From Diphasiastrum complanatum (lineage: Eukaryota; Streptophyta; Lycopodiopsida; Lycopodiales; Lycopodiaceae), in the NCBI GenBank assembly GCA_029204225.1, contig MU832030.1, positions 1 through 64,000 of the forward strand: a stretch of 64,000 bases of DNA. The letters run 5' to 3'. A program made the position numbers and the translations under genes. Below are positions 1 through 12,369 of this stretch, in pieces (positions within the stretch are counted from its first letter, which is position 1; every line of letters begins with the position of its first letter). A model generated the notes under the pieces. That model was not told the origin of the DNA. It saw only the letters and a program-made list of their open reading frames with translations, and searched no databases.

Positions 1-188
1 GACTGACGAAATCACAAATTACAATTCGAAGAGTCAAAAGTATAAACTTTAGTCTTTAAATTAAAAGCATAAATAACAAGAGTTTCAAGCGTGGCCTCAA
101 GGCTCAAGCCTAAGGCCCCACGAGTCATATGTATAAGTACTATGCTAGAGCCTAGAGTAAACCACTACCATCTATGCTGAGTACTGAA

Positions 189-190
<2 letters not shown>

Positions 191-222
<32 letters not shown>
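191..222. repeat. Poly-C tract of 32 bases
   Basis: An uninterrupted run of 32 cytosines, just 3' of the acidic tail of the hAT pseudogene. Such a run is prone to length error in sequencing and its exact length should not be trusted. Confidence 0.95.
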
Positions 223-224
<2 letters not shown>

Positions 225-248
225 CGCTCTAGTTGCCCACCTCGGAAG

Positions 249-3200
249 CTATCGTCGTGGAGGCACTGGCATGGCCTCAAGCTCAAGGTCATCCTCCCCA
301 TCATCAGACTCACCCTCATCCTCACCCTCACTGGCAGATTCCTCATCTGAGTCAAAGGGACTCTCAGAGGTTTCTAAGACTACTGGATGGCTCGGACCCT
401 CTCCTGCGCTCCTGGTCCTACGTGATGCAGCAGCTCGAATGGTAGGCCTTGCGCATTCCCTGCGCATTACACACAAGGAAATTGGAATCGGGACTTCGGA
501 TCAACATTACTTTATACTTACAAATTTATAGTTTACAGTCTACTATCTAGTATATCTACAAAGTACTAATATAAAGCAATCAATCGCGGAATCGGGCATT
601 CAAATCAACCTACAACTGCTAAGGCCTCCCGATGGAGTAAAGCATACACATCGTCCTCCTCTTGTGATCTTGGTCGCAAGTCTGGAACCCTTGCCACATC
701 GATGTTATCAGGATTAACCTATGGAATTAAACCAAGATCTCGATTCTCAATACTGCTAAACAATTTCAAAAAATATAGCAAATTTAAACGTTGAAACTTG
801 AAGCCTGAAGGTTCTTAGTCCAGACTCTCGACAGATCATGGTAGACTCTGCAAAATTCAAATTACCTGTATGGGCTTCCCGGTCTCCCTTAGCTTCTTCA
901 TAAGCCGTAGGTTGGCATGCACATACACCAACCTCTCCAGCTGCACAATAGAAAGTCTGTTCCTCCTCTTCGTATGAATCAGAGAGAACACACTCCAATT
1001 TCTCTTGCATGCAACTACTAGGACGCGGATGGCAAGTTTCTGCAACCTACGAACATCATTCCCATACTTCATCCACCATGAAACAGGGCGCAATTGCCCT
1101 TCCCTCAGCATGGCAAGTTTCTGCAACGGAAGATCATCCCGTACTTCATCCTAAACCATGAAACAAGGCGCAATTGCCCTTCCCTCAGCATGGCACCTGC
1201 ACGACCGAAGTCGAGGTGCTCGGTCCTGAACATTCAACATTCAACATTCAACATTCATCACCATTCAAAATAGTAAATACTAAATACTTACTACTAACTT
1301 AGACTTCAGTACATACTACATAGATGAAATTTGAATCATGATCCATGATGGCACCAAGTGGCAAGTAATAAGTTATAACTACCAAGTACTTGCTACTAGC
1401 TAGTAGCTTGTAATTAATAATTACATACCTGAATAAATTCAAGTCATCCATGAGCGCATCTTGATCCCTAGGATCAGGATAGACAGAGGAGAAGTAGGAA
1501 TGTCATCCCTGCCTGAGCTCTCGATCATGGAATTGATCTTCCTTCCTCCATAGTGGATGAAGCAAGTAAGCCACGACATGCAGAGGTTGATGGAACCACT
1601 GCCACCTATCTAGAAACAAGCCCCTTACTTCTTCTAGCCTGCAAACAATCAGGAGAAGTTTGAACATTCGAGTCTCAAGAACCCTAATGCCAATTATGAA
1701 TATCAAAATACTCATTGCTATTAACTAATCTTGAATGGTCAATGAAGAATCAACTTTCAATGTAGTAATATACCTATCAGCAGCTATGTTGTTGCAACTC
1801 AAGCTACTCTCAGCCTATCCATAAACTCATAGAGAAGGCCTAAAGTGCAACCCTCTCTATCAGTAAGGTGCAAAACACTATAGATAGGCTGCATGGATGT
1901 AATAATGGCACATGCATCATCCCAAAATGCAGTAGACATCACGTTCGCCTCAAATCTCTTGGACCTGGCCTCTCATGATGGGCCCCACTATGCCTTAGGC
2001 TTGCATGCACTTTTATGAGCCGCTCCAAAACAAGGAACATATAGGAAAACCTAGAATGAAATAAGAATGGTAATTGGTCATCGGCAGCAAGCTATAGCAA
2101 AATTCAAATTGTATGAGCATTGAGACTTGAAGCTAGAACAAAATTGGAAACAAGTTGGAAGTTAAACTTGGTTACCTAGTGGGGGAAGGCCTCAGGAGAT
2201 CCAAGCTGGAATGGGACCTGAACATGCTCAAGACCCTCTGTCTCTTGGTGACAAATTTCACCAAGAATCATGCCATATCTACAACCTCCTTGACCCAGGG
2301 TAATCTTGCAGTGTCTTCAACCAGGAGGTCAAGCAGTGTACAGCACATGGAGTCCAGAAATCCAAGGGTACCTCTCATTCACGAGCTTTCCCATGGCAAC
2401 ACAATTGGATGCGTTGTTCGTGACAACCTGCATTGGAATTCTGACAAAGGTCGAATCGTAACTCATGAACATTCAACATTGAGCATTCCGGAATCCGCAA
2501 AGTTCAAACAAGTCACAACGAACGTCGAAATTCACAAAAAATTGTAAATGCCTAAATGGCAAATGCAAATTGCAACGTTCAACACAATAATCACGATTCA
2601 CAAAATGTAAATTCAAAGTTCAATGTTGAAACTTGAAAGTGCATACTTAGACAGCATTTTCTCTTCCGACCTCCTCAATGGCTTGTGAGATGTACTCAAA
2701 CAATCTTCTGCCATCCAATGCCATGCCTGGCTCCGATGTATCGATGGACCTCAAAAACATGGAGCCCATGAAGAAGACACCAATATATTCACAATATGGC
2801 GCCTCCTTGCATCGGTCCAACCATCTAATAGTATGGTGCATCCATACCTAGAACATTCAACAATAGTTTCAACTATCAAGTGATTTGCAGGCCTTAGGCT
2901 ACTAGGTTACCAGCTAGAGCACTCAACATTGAACACCAATTTCCAAAGAGTCAAATAAAGTAGAAATTTGAAAGTTGAGGCTTTTAACTGACTTGCAAAT
3001 TTGGAAATTTAAAGTTCAAAGTTGAAACTTGAAAGTTGTAAGTGCAGGCTGTAGGTCATTATCCACGGATTGCTGCTCAACATATAGCTCTCTCATCCTC
3101 AACTGCTCCATACTCGAGCCCTCCCACTCAACACCGATACGAGATACGGCTCACATCGTATCCCTCCATGCAGGGGTCATAGCCAAATGAAAGGGGAGGT

Positions 3201-3909
3201 CGCACAGGTAAAAGCACCTCCTAACAACAATAGCAATTGCATCTGTATTCGACTGCTGGAAGACTGCCACATTAACATCCCTGCCTCTCAGATGTCCTTG
3301 ACCCCGTCCCCTATCAACTCCAGCCCTACCAGCAGCACTACTGCCCACCCCACCTACTGGCATTGTCCGAGTCTCTCCGGAAGAAGAAAATGAAATGGGT
3401 GCGGCAACGGAACTAGTGCCGGCTACAGGGTGATGGTTGTGATGTGGAATCTCGGCACTCTGCCGCACCTGTAAAAATAATGTTGCACATGCCACAGTGC
3501 AATGTTTAAACTTTAAACTTTAATGGATTCGATGACAAACACAGACATCTGACAGGTCACATGACACAGAGTCACAGATGTTAATAAATAATAATCACTA
3601 ATTACTCATTAGTAATCAAACTTTAGACTGAAAACTGAAGTTTTACCTTTAGACCAAACGAGAATCACCTGTGGCTGAAGTAGTAGCATGAGAGTCGTCC
3701 CCGATCCCAGCAATCCTTAGCGACTCTGGTGCCTGAGTGCAAACAGCGATCTCATATCCTCGGAGACGTAAAAGATGCGCCCTTATTCGAACGGGGCCAC
3801 CTCCATAAGTATTCCCGCAATACTTGCAAGTCCACTTCTTCGTGCCGGACGTGCCATAACTTGAGTTAAGGGTGACGTGACCCCATAAAGGATCCCGTTG
3901 TCTGAGCAT
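249..3909 (-). pseudogene. Decayed hAT-superfamily transposase gene (BED finger, DUF659, hAT dimerisation domain)
   Basis: Read from 3909 towards 249, the blocks of a plant hAT transposase appear in the right order. 3909-3649 starts with ATG and encodes a BED zinc finger (DPLWGHV, then CKYCGNTY, then RIRAHLL). 3495-3151 holds the linker with RCFYLCDLPF. 2841-2647 and about 2430-2160 hold the DUF659 domain (FLRSIDTSE, EEVGRENAV, VVTNNASN). 1715-1503 has PLHVVAYLLHP, and 1126-857 the C-terminal dimerisation region (WWMKYG, RNWSVFSLIHTKRRNRL). An acidic tail lies at 476-249. Frameshifts and stops fall between 2430 and 2160. In the motif that normally reads VTDNA the aspartate is Asn, so catalysis is probably lost. 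Gaps between blocks may be introns. The element's terminal repeats were not found. Family membership is firm; exon limits are approximate. Confidence 0.85.
1031..1193. repeat. Tandem duplication of about 80 bp inside the hAT pseudogene
   Basis: Two adjacent similar copies start at about 1031 and 1112. Each covers the start of the dimerisation domain (the Trp-Trp-x-Lys-Tyr-Gly region and the following Leu-Gln-x-Leu-Ala). Only one copy can be in frame with the domain, so this is a duplication inside the pseudogene. Confidence 0.8.
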
Positions 3910-4040
3910 AGCTAATAGCTATCTAGTGTCAACAAAGTAATAGTATTCAATTCAAACTTCAAAATAAAAACTAATCCTAAAACCTAAGCTCTAACCTCAC
4001 TCTCCCTCACACACAAAAACTCTCCCTTTCCTTCGCACAG

Positions 4041-4157
4041 TGCACACACACACACACACACACACACACTCTCCCTCTCTTTCACACACACACTCTCCCT
4101 CTCTTTCTCACACACACACACACACACTCACTCTCTTTCACACACACACACACACAC
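4041..4157. repeat. (CA)n / (CT)n microsatellite
   Basis: Mixed runs of CA and CTCTCC repeats. It ends exactly where the copia reverse-transcriptase fragment begins, so the fragment's 5' side is cut at this repeat. Confidence 0.95.
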
Positions 4158-4637
4158 GAGGAGATATACATGGAACAGCCTCAAGGATTTATCAAGGATA
4201 AATCTAAGGTGTGTTTGCTATTTAGAAGTCTTTATGGCTTGAAGCAAGCACCTAGATCATGGTATTCAAGACTCAACAGCTTTCTACTTTCATTAGGATT
4301 TGTGCTTAGTGACTATGATCCTTCTATGTACTTAAAGTTTGATGGTAGTAATATTGTCATTCTTCTAATCTATGTAGATAACATTATTCTTAGTGGAAGT
4401 TGTTTGATGCTAGTTCAAGAAACCAAAGATGCATTAGGAAAAGAATTCAAAATGCAAGATCTAGGAGAGATCCATTACATTTTAGGCCTTGAAATTGATT
4501 TTCATGAAGAGTATGCTTTTATTTGTCAATCTAGATATGTCTTTTCTATGTTGAGAAAATTCAATATGCAAAATTGTAAAGGCATAAATACTCCCATGGA
4601 GCAACATGTAAAAGATCCTATTAAAGGTGGTTATAAT
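4158..4637 (+). pseudogene. Ty1/copia reverse-transcriptase fragment
   Basis: The frame opens directly after the microsatellite with EEIYMEQPQGF and continues with SLYGLKQAPRSWY, the reverse-transcriptase active-site strand, and HYILGLEI, all hallmarks of plant copia RT. It closely parallels the RT of the intact element G. The catalytic Tyr-Val-Asp-Asp box reads YVDN, so the second aspartate is lost and the enzyme would be inactive. No LTR, integrase or RNase H is attached; it is an isolated remnant. Confidence 0.9.
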
Positions 4638-4798
4638 GTCTTTGTTCTGCTGTTTTGACGATCAGGAAGGCTAGGAATTCTAATGAGATCAAGGATCTAA
4701 GGAATAAAAGAATGAGCAGAGGTGCTTATATCCAGTACATGTGCTCAGCTACCAAAAGATTTTTTATCCACTCCAATCCAAAAAACTGATAACTCTCC

Positions 4799-4801
<3 letters not shown>

Positions 4802-4844
<43 letters not shown>
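4802..4844. repeat. (CT)n microsatellite
   Basis: About 21 CT units. Nothing else is recognised between this repeat and 5146. Confidence 0.95.
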
Positions 4845-5145
4845 GCGCCAAAAGGTGTGAAGGGGTCAGCTCTCGGGATCATGCAGTATTTGCAAAAAAT
4901 TTGCGTTTTTTTCCGAGTCATTTCAAACAACTGAAACGGCATTTCGCAACGGGGTCGTTTCAAACGCGTTTCAGCTTTCGAAACGCATTTTGATGAAACA
5001 TTGGCCATGACACAATGTATTGGACCATCAAATGTGAGGAATCCCAAAAGCTCGATACTGCCAAGCAGCTTTTGAGATGCTCAGCATAGAGTTCATTATT
5101 AGAGAGGAGCTGAACAATGGAATCTAAGTGGGTGATATGGTCGGC

Positions 5146-5600
5146 TTATGGAGAGTAATATATAATGTTGTCATCAAAATAGATGGCACGTCTACCATGT
5201 AAGGGTTTGAGGATATTATTCATAGCAACTTGAAAAGTCAGAGGTTCACTTGAAAACTTCAAAAGGCAGAACAAGGAATTCATACAATTGCGATGAAGTA
5301 CGAAATGTTGTGATTGGCTCATCTCATGGATGTATGTGAATCTAACGATATATCTAATGTCAATCTTGGAGAAAATAGAGGCCTTCCCCAACTGATATTC
5401 ATATGTTGTACAGGGTATCAAGTCCTCACAATAGCTTCGTTAAGTGCCCGATAATCAATACATAGCCTCTTAGTACCAACTTTCTTGTCAACAAGCAAAA
5501 ACGAAGCACCAAAAGGACTCATAATAGAAATAATCAAACCTCTCTGCAACAAATCTGCTACTTGTCGCTCAATGTCTACCAACTCATACATGGATAGTCA
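5146..5600 (-). pseudogene. Ty3/gypsy reverse-transcriptase fragment, decayed
   Basis: On the minus strand from about 5600 down, the frame reads like the RT entry region of Ty3/gypsy elements: an ERQVADLLQRGLI-type segment, SPFGASFLLVDKK, then LCIDYRALNEA. After a break it continues with FSKIDIRY, TFQVAMNNIL and a degenerate YFDDNIIYYS in place of YLDDILIYS. Several stops and substitutions interrupt it. No LTRs are visible on either side. Confidence 0.8.
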
Positions 5601-6230
5601 ATATGGTGTTCATGAAACAGGAATCTTGCCAGGAAACATGATAATACAATATTTTTTGGCAGCTTCTAAGCATGAGTACAATACATCAAAGGCAAAAGTG
5701 CTTTTCATAAGCCAAGGGGAGCAGATATTATAGTCCACTTGAACATTTTAATTTATTTGGAGCATCCTTTTTGGAGTGGCACTTGCATTCTTCAATGGAC
5801 AGTGCTTATTTGTTTCAAAATGATTTTCTTTTGGAATAAATGCTTGCAAAAGCCAGAAGACACCACCAAGAATCAGAGGCCTAACAAGGACAAGAACTCC
5901 AGCTTTAAAAAGCTCCCATACATTCATAATTACAAAGAAAGTATTTTAAAACTGCTCAAGAGGAGACACAAGGACATATACCACCCAGATCATACATAGG
6001 ATTGTTTGGATTCTAACCAGATTCAGACATGTAAAAGAAACTTAGATTGATTGCTTTCTTAAAGATGGCAAACATGGACTATCTTCTCACACCAGTGTGA
6101 TGGGGTTGTTTCATTGGAAACTGTACAAAGGGACAAAATCATCATGAACACATACAATGATTGCAAAAAACTGTCTTGAAATCCACCAATCAACTATCGT
6201 AAAGCTCTCCAATGTAAAGGAACCACTCAC

Positions 6231-6569
6231 CTGTCTAATAACAACTCCAGCAGTAGCCAGTCCTCCAGATGTCAGTACACAAGCTCTTATTATGGTACTT
6301 CTGTCAAGTGGAATTACCAGCTGAGTGACTTCCTCCCCAACTACAACTTTGTGTTTTGTTGCTCTAGGCTTCTCAATTTGTTCAGTCCTCTCTGATTGAA
6401 ATTTTGTGTCTAGCTCCTTCAATGTGCCTTGCATTCCCCTCTTCTGAATGGAACTTTTGCCTGCCTGCTTGATATTCCAGGACCTAGGCGTCGTTGCATT
6501 TAATTTTTTTATCTTCTCCTGATCTTCACTTTGCTTTGCTGCTACAACTGCCAAAGGAATGAAAACCAC
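6231..6569 (-). CDS. Orphan exon of an unrecognised protein-coding gene
   Basis: A 339-nt open exon (113 codons, phase 0 at both ends) flanked by convincing splice sites: minus strand ttcttgcag before it and GTGAGT after it. The peptide begins VVFIPLAVVAAK, has a Lys/Glu-rich middle, and ends in a hydrophobic stretch after PLDRSTIIRACV, closing with VVIRQ. There are no stops and no resemblance to the transposon proteins around it, so it looks like part of a host gene. I do not recognise the family. A membrane-spanning or organelle-targeted protein is possible from the hydrophobic end. Flanking exons were not found within 2 kb with confidence; the gene could be a fragment moved by a transposon. 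Confidence 0.5.
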
Positions 6570-6970
6570 CTGCAAGAAGAGTCAGTCCTTTAATGTCTCC
6601 TAAGACATAATGGTTGACTCACAAAAGTGACCAATTTATGTAGTCCATGTAGAATAAAACAACGACATGCTTTTCCACGCGGATATGTAGACTCTAGGAG
6701 ATGAAATATAGAGATCAGAACAAAACGTTGAGGAATATTTTGGTACATGTTTGCATTTCCTCTCTGGCATTTGGCACACAAGATGCCAAATACAACACTT
6801 GGTTGTCCCAGAGATTCTTGTATACACCATATTCATGAGTTTCCTGGATCAATTTGCTCAATGCACCTTGGAGGAGGCTAGTGATTAAGCTAGCAAAGTG
6901 GCAACGTGTCCACTTCTTCCACACATTATTTTAACGCTTACTCTCCAGTGCATTAAGGACTTTTTGGGTA

Positions 6971-7124
6971 AAAATTGTTGATAAACACCACTGTGACAGC
7001 TCCTCAGAAGCTTTGAACTCCAACTAGCTAGTAATGAGAATGAAGTTCCTCCTACATAGGAACCATTCTCGTTCTTTGGCTAGAAATTGTTGATAAGCAC
7101 CGCTGTGACAGCTCCTCAGAAGCT
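6971..7124. repeat. Short direct repeat, two copies of about 42 bp
   Basis: Nearly identical copies at about 6971-7012 and 7084-7124, both ending in GCTCCTCAGAAGCT, lie 113 bp apart. Function unknown; they may be remnants of a repeat. Confidence 0.7.
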
Positions 7125-7139
7125 CGTGAACTCCACAGA

Positions 7140-8815
7140 ATATTACATCTAATGAAGCATCACATATATAATGAGCCACATAATGATGTTCAAATAACAG
7201 TCTCCAACTAACATCATTGTATAATCAACAATGAGATAAGCATGAAATGGAACATTGAGCCTCCTACGAAAGAACTATTGTATGAGTCTCCTACAAACAA
7301 CTCAAAGACATTAGGATCGTCAAATGTAGAACACCTAGGATTATGAGTTAACCTACTTATTGTTCTAACTTCTAAAGGCCCTTAGGAAACCTTCTAAGAT
7401 GCCACAAAGTAGGACATACTTGGGCAGTGGCATGGGTCCTAGAGGGAATGTGAACTTGCACTTGGCCCCTAGCCTAGTTACCCTAAGCTTATCTACTTCA
7501 CAAATAAAACATGGATCATGGATCCAACTTTGTGAATAACCGTGTAAATAATAACAATAAAAAGCCTAATATCATCAATACCAGCCATATTCATATGTAT
7601 GTCACTATAGGAGATTTGAGACCCTTAATAGCCTCAAGCATGCTGGTAGAGCTCTCTTGGAAAGAAGATTGCGAAGCTCCACTCTAAATACTACATAACC
7701 ATGCAAGATTGTTGGCTATGAAACGATGTATAATATCTCCACCAACATAATAGTACAACAAGCACTTTATTAAGTAGTCGACCTCTGGTTCCACCTTTTG
7801 GCCCAAGAACTTTCAAGAGGATACTTGAACCACCCCATGATGTAAAGCAAGTGACATTTTAAAATTTGATCTCAGCAAAGGTTACTCCACAAAGGATGCA
7901 TTTCATCTTTACAGAAAAATATTTTCCATGTGTAAGCAATTAATTTGAAAAAAGATCGTATTTGAGTTGATTTTAAGGACGATCAAGAGAAGGGGGCTTA
8001 TTAAATCATAAGGTGATGGAAGAAAGGCTTGTAAAAACCCCAGAAAAAATAATAGGTTAAAGCAATCTGTCCGCTTAATCCAATGTCAAGCAAGGGTAGT
8101 TAAAACATCCAATAAGTATCTCCAAGACCTGAGGCTCATATCAAGAAAGTCGATAACCCTCAACAAGGTTAGCTTAGGCAAAAAATCTTTGAACAAAAGA
8201 TGAGATGAATCTAGGGCTTTGCAATGGATTTTTAAGCCAACAAAGTTTGTTGTTCATCATTCAGCCTCCATCAATATGGGGCAATGTCATGGTCCTAAAT
8301 AAAACATTAAAAAGTAAAAATTTCGATGGCACATTTTGGAAAAGATTCAGCTTCAAAGGGACTACAAAAGTATGTACCTTCTTCGAGTTTGCTTGTTCAT
8401 CTTATGCATAATGATGATAGGACAAGATTGAAAAATGACAAGGTATGTGCATGAGGATACCACCTTTAAAATTTGGCAATATATAACCACATTAGATTAA
8501 GTATGATTCATTGAAGATCAAGGTCTTCCTTCATCTTCAAGTAAATCTTAGCTACTGCATTCAAATATGCCTGTAGACACATTCTAGAAGAAGAGATTGA
8601 CACCCAATCATCCATGTAGAATATGATGCAAATAAAGATACATGGAAAAGCCATCCATCACTACCAAACACCAGGAATATTCAACTTTCTCAAAAGAGAA
8701 TAAAGAGGCTTGGAAAAAGAACCCCATTCTTCAACTCTTAAGATAGTCAAAGCATGTACCTAGCTTGCGACCTTCTCATACAATGGCATAACAACAATGA
8801 TGGCATTACCATAGA
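7140..8815. other. No gene recognised
   Basis: About 1.7 kb of AT-rich sequence. The longest open frame (8205-8411, +) has no recognisable motif and no splice or start context that supports it. Probably old repeat-derived DNA. Confidence 0.6.
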
Positions 8816-9252
8816 GTCTAGACCTTAGTTGCCCGTTCCGGAATGGAAAGCGTTCCATTCCTTGAAAAAAATAAACCCGTATGTGCATATGAAAAACTGA
8901 TCTCCCCTTATCTATTGGAAACAGATCCGTGGAAAAAAGTATGAATTGGTCACGGACCTGATTGCCGCTTTGGTCTCCATTTTAATTTCCCGTTCTTTGT
9001 TTTGTGCCAGCCAGATTTTTTATCTGCTACCATCTCAAAAAGGACACAGTTGTATGAAAAAAGTATTATGTTTATTTTTTTAGATATAGGCGCACTTTCC
9101 CTCTTTGCTATCTGTGAAATGCACGCTACCTTGCTCGCTATCTGTGAAATGCAAAAGCCGCGGGCCAAAAAGGTCTAAATTCATTTTTTTTTTTTAATTA
9201 CATGAACTCGTTCCGACCCATCTTGCTTGGAACGGGCTTCTAAGGTCTAGAC
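8816..9252. mobile_element. Small inverted-repeat (MITE-like) element
   Basis: The ends are imperfect inverted repeats: 8816-8841 starts GTCTAGACCTTAG and continues to GCCCGTTCC; the complement of 9227-9252 starts the same way and also reaches GCCCGTTCC, with about 22 of 26 bases matching. TCTAGA at both ends is itself palindromic, so it may be part of the repeat or a target duplication (TA or TCTAGA). The 437-bp length and lack of coding capacity fit a non-autonomous DNA transposon. Superfamily not assigned. Confidence 0.65.
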
Positions 9253-9789
9253 CCTCCAGACATACAAAGCTAGGGTTAGTGATATAGCATGGCACAAGAA
9301 AACCTCCATATCCATTTAGTCCTCCCTCATCAAACCATCTGCTTGATGAAAAGAGTGATTTATAGTCAAAAAGAAAATCAAAGTTCAAACCAACAAAATA
9401 TTTTTGCACATGTTTATTCACTTGCTCTATTATCCCCAGTTATGATCAAAATCTCAGGTGTTGAATCAATGAAGCATAAAAGACAGCAATAGACTAAAGT
9501 CCTACAAGCAATAGACAAGACAATAGGTTCTCCCACGAAGAGCCCAAGCAATACCAATCAATAATCTGAAAAATGAGTGTACAAATGCCCCTATAAATAC
9601 CCTACCAATGAACCCTAAAATAGGAATTCAAAAGTAAAGGGAGGCAAAATGTGGAGGGAAAATAGTGCGCCCTCCTACGGGCCCCCACTCCACATATAAC
9701 CATATAATAAGGGCCCAAGGCCAGTCAATGTCATAAAAAAGGACCCAGTGCGGGTCATAAGCATATAAAAAGGCTCTGGGGCCTGTACA

Positions 9790-10207
9790 AGTTATGGACT
9801 CGGCTCATTACATTCGCCGCGTCCATTTACATTTACAGTTAATTTACTTTATGCATAAGCAGGCCTTGGGCCCTTTTTTATTCATTAGTGACATTCAGAC
9901 TATATGGTTTGCCTTTGGCCTTATTATTCATTATTAGGCCATTTGGACATATTACTGGAGAGTGGGGGCCTTCTTGGAGGGCGCACTATTATCCTTCCCA
10001 GTTGGGCCCTAGCCATTGGAAGCTTCCTTTTAGGGCTTCCTCTTGGCTATAAGTAGGGAAACTGTGTCATTTGTCATTCAGCTGATGATATTGATCTCTC
10101 TCTTTAGCCTCCTTAATCTCTCTCTTTCCTGCTTTCTAGGGTTAAGTCTTGCTTATGTGATGCTTTCATAGCTTAATTCTAGATCAGCTGTGGCTCTATT
10201 CGTAACT
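9790..10207 (+). repeat. 5' LTR of element A (418 bp)
   Basis: Starts AGTTATGG and ends CGTAACT. It differs from the 3' copy by a handful of substitutions and a short indel near 9850, so the insertion is not brand new. Confidence 0.92.
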
Positions 10208-10219
10208 TGGTATCAGAGC
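10208..10219 (+). promoter_or_regulatory. Primer-binding site of element A
   Basis: TGGTATCAGAGC abuts the 5' LTR. This is the usual plant primer site complementary to the 3' end of initiator methionine tRNA. The next 670 bases are a pyrimidine-rich leader without a convincing gene. Confidence 0.9.
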
Positions 10220-10885
10220 ACTTTTCTGAGCACAATCTGGAATTTCTTCTTTGCTGCCTTGCCTTGCTCCTCCATCGCTGTTCCTACAGCTCCATTACCG
10301 TTTTGACAGCCCTGTTCCATCGCTGCTCCTTCCACTCCTTCCTGCCCAGCGTTCCCCCTGTTTTGTCCCCTCTTTTCTTTGCTGCCCAGCACTCCTCCTC
10401 TTCCTTTCCATCGCTGTCCCTACCTTCCGACCTATCACTTTCGTCTGATATTTTTCCAGTTTGCAGCCATCTTCCACAGTTAGTTCCCTGACTGTCCAGC
10501 GCCCATCCTCATCCAAAAACTACCCAATTCCGACATCATTTGCTATTCCAAACAGCTAAAATTCTTCAACCTGTAAATCGCTGCCTCAGCACTCCCAACT
10601 TGTCACTTTTGCCTTTTTTTTTCTCCAATTCCAGCCATCTTTTACAGCTTATCAAAAGGCTGTCGCGCGCTCATTCTCCATCACATTTTCAGAAATTCTG
10701 ACTCCGTTTACTCTTTCAAATTCACATTGTATCCCTGGCTGTCCAGCGCATTTTTACAGCTTCTCCATTGTTCATTGCTGTCTGTTTTTTTTTCAGTTGT
10801 GATAATATTGGTTGTAATAGGCTAATTTGGGGTGACGACAAGAGTCCGCTCCCTCAAGTTTTCGTCTATTCCTTCCACTATCATT

Positions 10886-12342
10886 ATGGCACATTCACCT
10901 ACCCCGAGTGAGACTACTCAGGAAACCTTATCCGATCAGTTTCGTCGCATGGATGAGACCCTTTCTGGCCTCGTTCTTCGCTTCGATTCAGTTATGACCG
11001 GCTTTGCTACTATGCAGTCACAGATTGATTCTTTACAGCCTCATGGTCCTGGTAAAGCTCCTGTTTTTCCTACATTTGGGACTCCCCCTCCATTTGGATT
11101 TCCATCTTCTTCTGCTAGTCAGCCTGGTGGTGGACCGTTCATTCCATCTAACCCACCTCCTGGTTTCTTTCCTCGTCCCCCCCTTCCTGAGCCACACTTT
11201 GCTCGAGACTTTCGTGATAGGGTACAGCTTGCTACCTATTCCGGTTCCTCCGACGGGAACTTATTAGAGAATTGGTTTGCTAAGCTTGACACATATTTTT
11301 AGATTTACCCCAAGACTGATCCTCAGAAGATCCAGTTGGCTGCTTTACATTTAGATGGACGTGCCGCCACGTGGTGGCGAGTTTATAGAGTTGATCCTGA
11401 TCGGGAAGGGCTCCATGTATGGCATACTTTTCGCCGTGACCTCCGCCATGGTATGATTGATCCTCAGTGGCTTGACCGCCAACGTGATACATTCCGTAGT
11501 CTCACTCAGACCAGTGATCTTGCTTCTTATACAGATCAGTTTATGGAGCTTTCTTATCTTTTCACAGATCTACAGCCCACTGAGCTTATTTCTCGTTACA
11601 TTGCTGGGCTTCGTGGTGCTTTACGTTATGATGTTTCTTCCTTCCATCCTACCACACTTGTTGAAGCGATGTCTCTTGCCAGTACTTTACAGCATAAGTA
11701 CTCTGACACCCTTCCTTCCCGCTTCTCCCGACCCCGTCCTTCTGCTTCATCTTTTCTCACTACGTTCACCCCTACACCGGCCCCTTCTGTTCCAGCTCTC
11801 TCCATTGCCCCTTCGCCTCCTCGTCCTCCGACTCCTCGACCTGCTTTTGTCCGACGTTACACGCCTGCAGAGTTCGCTGATCTTCAGCAGAAGCATCTTT
11901 GCTTTCGTTGTGAGAGTCCTGACCATCTTGCCCGTGATTGCCGCCAGCCTCTCCCTACTACTACTGCTGTTTTTTACCATGAGGGCACTACTCCAGATGA
12001 TTCCGATATCTACATTCATATTTCTGATGAGCCTGACTTATCCTCTGAGCCTTCCCCTCATTTACTTCCTGCTACTTGCCATGCTCCGCTTGCCTATGCT
12101 ACTTGGACAGGGCGTCCTGGTCCTCGCTCCATTCGGTTACGTGTGCGTATTACAGGTCGAGAGTATATTGCTTTAGTTGATACTGGTAGCACTCATTCTT
12201 TTATTAGCAGTTATATCACTAGTCGGATCCGTGCTTCACCTGTTCCTGCTTCCCAGCCTCTCACAGTTGAGGTTGCCAGTTCTCATTCTTTTCCTAGTTC
12301 TCAGATGTTTCACATTTACCATACCGCATTGGAGATTTCTCT
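10886..12342 (+). pseudogene. gag: gag-protease of element A
   Basis: The first plausible ATG is at 10886 (MAHSPTPSE). A coiled-coil-like N-terminus is followed by a proline-rich linker. The retrotransposon gag domain spans about 11225-11700 (GRAATWWRVY, then LISRYIAGLR). A CCHC zinc knuckle follows at about 11900 (CFRCESPDHLARDC), and an aspartic protease motif LVDTGSTHSFI at about 12172. A TAG stop at 11300-11302 splits gag; the sister element B is open there. A frameshift occurs near 12320 inside the protease. The product would normally form the virus-like particle and process the polyprotein. Confidence 0.9.
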
Positions 12343-12369
12343 GGACAGGCAGATCTTTGCATTATCCCT

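Noticed and set aside
8520-8660. Possible copia RT remnant on the minus strand (YMDDW-like)
   Set aside because: One short motif, no flanking RT blocks in any frame.
9594-9720. Genes in the sequence repeated at 9438-9789 and 14899-15371
   Set aside because: These are the two LTRs of element B; their short frames are chance.
10207-10516. Open frames in the pyrimidine-rich leader of element A on both strands
   Set aside because: Low-complexity Leu/Ser/Pro-rich translations directly after a primer-binding site; the gag start lies further on.
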